Positions 7,020 to 8,548 of a stretch of DNA of 8,548 bases are shown piece after piece (position 1 is the stretch's first letter; every line of letters begins with the position of its first letter). The position numbers and the translations under genes were made by a program. Source of the DNA: Gammaproteobacteria bacterium (GTDB lineage: Bacteria > Pseudomonadota > Gammaproteobacteria > Pseudomonadales > Azotimanducaceae); the NCBI GenBank assembly GCA_028821035.1, contig JAPPHP010000244.1, positions 1 to 8,548 on the forward strand, read 5' to 3'. The notes beneath the pieces were generated by a model. It saw nothing but the letters and a program-made list of their open reading frames with translations. It was not told the origin of the DNA and did not search any database.

Positions 7020-7035
7020 GATCAGCGCGTGATCA
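7014..7035. repeat. Perfect 11-bp tandem duplication
   Basis: GCGCGTGATCA occurs twice head to tail at 7014-7024 and 7025-7035. The second copy contains the stop codon of the hydrolase gene (TGA on the minus strand, 7035-7033), and the first copy lies just beyond it. It looks like a slippage or small duplication event in the convergent gap. Confidence 0.8.
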
Positions 7036-8082
7036 AAGGTATGCGTCGACGATCCGCCTGAGCACCCCCGTCTCGGGCCCGGTGTAGTGGCTGACGCCGG
7101 GACGGACGTAGAAGTCCAGCAGCTTTCCGTGCCGTGCCAGGTCGCTGGCGTACAGCTCCGCGTCCGTGCGCAGGAAGTCGAACTCCCGGGTCATGACGAC
7201 GTGGTTCGGGACCCGGCGGAGCAGTTCGTCTCCCATGGTTGCCGGGAACAGGTACGGATCGCGCTCCCGCACCTGCCGTTCCCAGTCCTCCGCCAGCATG
7301 GCGAGGGTCTCGATGTGCCCGTGCGTTCCGTGCCACCGCTCGACCTCGGACTGCGACCAGTGCCACGCCCCGGCATGCGGTGACGCGGGTGGCGTGCGGA
7401 CCCAATGGTCGCTGACCGCGGGCACGTCCGCGATCACCATCCTGACCAGGTGGGCCTCGCGGCGCCTGGCCAGTTCCATGGCCACCGCGGCCGCGAGATA
7501 GCCGCCGCTGCTGATGCCGTAGACGCCGATCCGGTCAGGTTCCACACCGTAGCGGGTGCAGAGTTCCGCCGCGACGCATCGGAGGGCGGCGTAGCAGTCC
7601 AGGATACCTCCGGGGGCGCGGGTCTCGGGCGCGTTCCGGTAATCCACGTTGAACACGACCAGGTTGCACTCGGCGGCCGTGCGGCAGGCCCAGGGGTCCT
7701 CGTCGGCGGCGGAGCCGAGCACGAACGCGCCGCCATGGCAGAACACGATGCCCTTCCGCGGGCCCGTGCCCGCCGGGACGTGTACGCGTATCTCGATGCG
7801 GGCATTGTCCGGTGAACCGAAACGCCTGCCGTCGCAGGCGAATACCGTCGTCTGGCATGCGGCCATGGCGGCGAGATCCGCCGGGGTCCGTTCGGGTTTC
7901 GTCATTTCCCGGAGCCGTGGAACATTGGCCTCCGTGATCTCGGGGAACGCTTCGCTCGACATGAACGCGGTGGCGGCTTCCCAGGCGGCGCGGGCCTCGG
8001 GATCCCACTCGCCGCGCAGCCGCGACATCTCGTCGCCGAAGAGGCGCGACCGGAAAGCCAGCATCTCGTCGCGTCTGAACAT
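7033..8082 (-). CDS. Alpha/beta hydrolase, hormone-sensitive-lipase (type IV esterase) family
   Basis: The 349-aa product has the hallmarks of HSL-type carboxylesterases: the oxyanion-hole motif HGG at 116-118 in FCHGGAFVLG, DYRNAPE at 147-153 (family consensus DYRLAPE), and the nucleophile elbow GISSGG at 189-194 with Ser191. The triad is completed by Asp302 in REFDFLR and His332 in GVSHYTG. It should hydrolyse a short-chain carboxylic ester in the cytoplasm, as no signal peptide is present. I chose the ATG at 8082 because GAGAG (8087-8091 on this strand) lies four bases upstream. The frame stays open to about 8535, but that extension runs opposite the DUF1185 codons in another frame and is very Arg-rich. 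The N-terminal 75 residues form a helical cap-like region. The gene begins 20 bases after the DUF1185 stop, so the two are probably co-transcribed; the ester substrate is unknown. Confidence 0.9.
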   Translation of the reverse strand: MFRRDEMLAFRSRLFGDEMSRLRGEWDPEARAAWEAATAFMSSEAFPEITEANVPRLREMTKPERTPADLAAMAACQTTVFACDGRRFGSPDNARIEIRVHVPAGTGPRKGIVFCHGGAFVLGSAADEDPWACRTAAECNLVVFNVDYRNAPETRAPGGILDCYAALRCVAAELCTRYGVEPDRIGVYGISSGGYLAAAVAMELARRREAHLVRMVIADVPAVSDHWVRTPPASPHAGAWHWSQSEVERWHGTHGHIETLAMLAEDWERQVRERDPYLFPATMGDELLRRVPNHVVMTREFDFLRTDAELYASDLARHGKLLDFYVRPGVSHYTGPETGVLRRIVDAYL

Positions 8083-8102
8083 CTCGCTCTCGGTATCGCG
8101 GG

Positions 8103-8548
8103 TTACGCGAGGGGCCTGTCTCCGGAGCGGGCCAACGGGCGCCCGCCGTCGGCCAGGGCGATGGCCAGCACGATCTCGTGGGGTCGCGGTGCGTCCGGGA
8201 CGGTCACGGTCATCGTGTCGAAGTGGTCGAAGGACCAGCCGTCGTCCTTGTGCCCGAGCGGCAGGTCGATGGTCGTCCCGGCCGGGCCGACCTTGACGTT
8301 CGACGGAATCAGCGCCTTGCCGCCGCCCACGGCGGCCCGCAGCGGCTTGCCGAGCCTGGGATGGGTCATGGCGGCGCCGGGTTGGAATTAGCCGGCGGTC
8401 CCCCCGATGGCGGCCTTGCCGTAGCTTACCGGCGCGGAGCCGAGGAGCGCGACCGCGTCCGAGGCCAGGCGCTCGCCGGCGGCGCCCCCGAGGTCGAACA
8501 GCGGCGAGAGGTCCGGCTCGAACCGGCCCGCGCACGGGTTCGCGATCA
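8103..8548 (-). pseudogene. Amino acid synthesis family protein (DUF1185/PF06684), C-terminal part, interrupted by an in-frame TAA
   Basis: Reading leftward from the window edge, 52 codons give IANPCAGRF...DLSPLFDLG...SYGKAAIGGTAG, then a TAA at 8390-8388. The same frame continues FQPGAAMTHPRLGKPLRAA, GGGKALIPS, DLPLGHKDD and VPDAPRPHEIVLAIA to a TAA at 8105-8103. Both halves match successive parts of the PF06684 family as I know it (for example SYGKAAIVG...HPKLG.PLREA.GGGKAIIPS...VPDAPRADEI), so one gene has been split by a nonsense codon. Family members usually have an acidic residue at or near this position, so GAA to TAA (one base, plus-strand position 8390) is the simplest explanation. 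An ATG at 8369 could restart translation but lacks a ribosome binding site and would give only 88 residues. The 5' end is outside the window. The family's precise biochemical role is not established, despite the name. Confidence 0.8.

Noticed and set aside
8103..8369. Stand-alone 88-aa minus-strand gene starting at the ATG at 8369
   Set aside because: The residues encoded upstream of the TAA in the same frame continue the same protein family, so this is the C-terminal part of an interrupted gene; the ATG has no ribosome binding site.
8083..8535. N-terminal extension of the hydrolase frame to the right
   Set aside because: It overlaps the DUF1185 coding sequence in another frame and is Arg/Pro/Gly-rich. 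The ATG at 8082 has a ribosome binding site and gives a normal family length.

Overview
The window comes from a high-GC bacterial chromosome. From about position 860 onward coding is dense, start codons are GTG or ATG, third codon positions are strongly G/C, and genes overlap by a few bases. The gene families (a soluble bacterial P450, an ABC/GldFG/DUF4340 operon, an amino-acid-synthesis-family protein) suggest a proteobacterium, possibly gammaproteobacterial. The taxon is inferred from gene content only and is uncertain. I saw no rRNA, tRNA, CRISPR array or insertion sequence.

Region 1 (1-726, + strand) holds the 3' end of an unrecognised small gene. It overlaps by four bases a VapC-like PIN-domain gene, in the layout of a toxin-antitoxin pair. 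Codon use here is visibly less G/C-biased than in the rest of the window. The PIN gene appears to carry two compensating frameshifts that scramble about 20 residues in its middle.

Region 2 (727-2152, + strand) is a 141-base gap containing a leader hairpin, then a complete class-I type cytochrome P450 (418 aa) closed by a good hairpin terminator. No ferredoxin or reductase partner is in the window.

Region 3 (2153-6999, + strand) is a tight three-gene operon behind a plausible promoter. It encodes an ABC ATPase of the GldA type, a 978-aa protein that fuses an ABC-2 permease (GldF-like) to the periplasmic auxiliary domain (GldG-like), and a membrane-anchored DUF4340 protein. The overlaps (8 and 4 bases) suggest translational coupling. 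The three products should form one inner-membrane complex whose substrate is unknown outside the Bacteroidetes gliding/secretion context.

Region 4 (8548-7033, - strand) converges on region 3. It holds the C-terminal part of an amino-acid-synthesis-family (DUF1185/PF06684) gene interrupted by an in-frame TAA, followed 20 bases later by a complete HSL-type alpha/beta hydrolase with an intact catalytic triad. The two probably form one small catabolic operon.

I do not see a clearly new defence or mobile system. The observations most worth checking are the two damaged genes (PIN and DUF1185), which may be real decay or assembly errors, and the permease-auxiliary fusion with its acidic insert.
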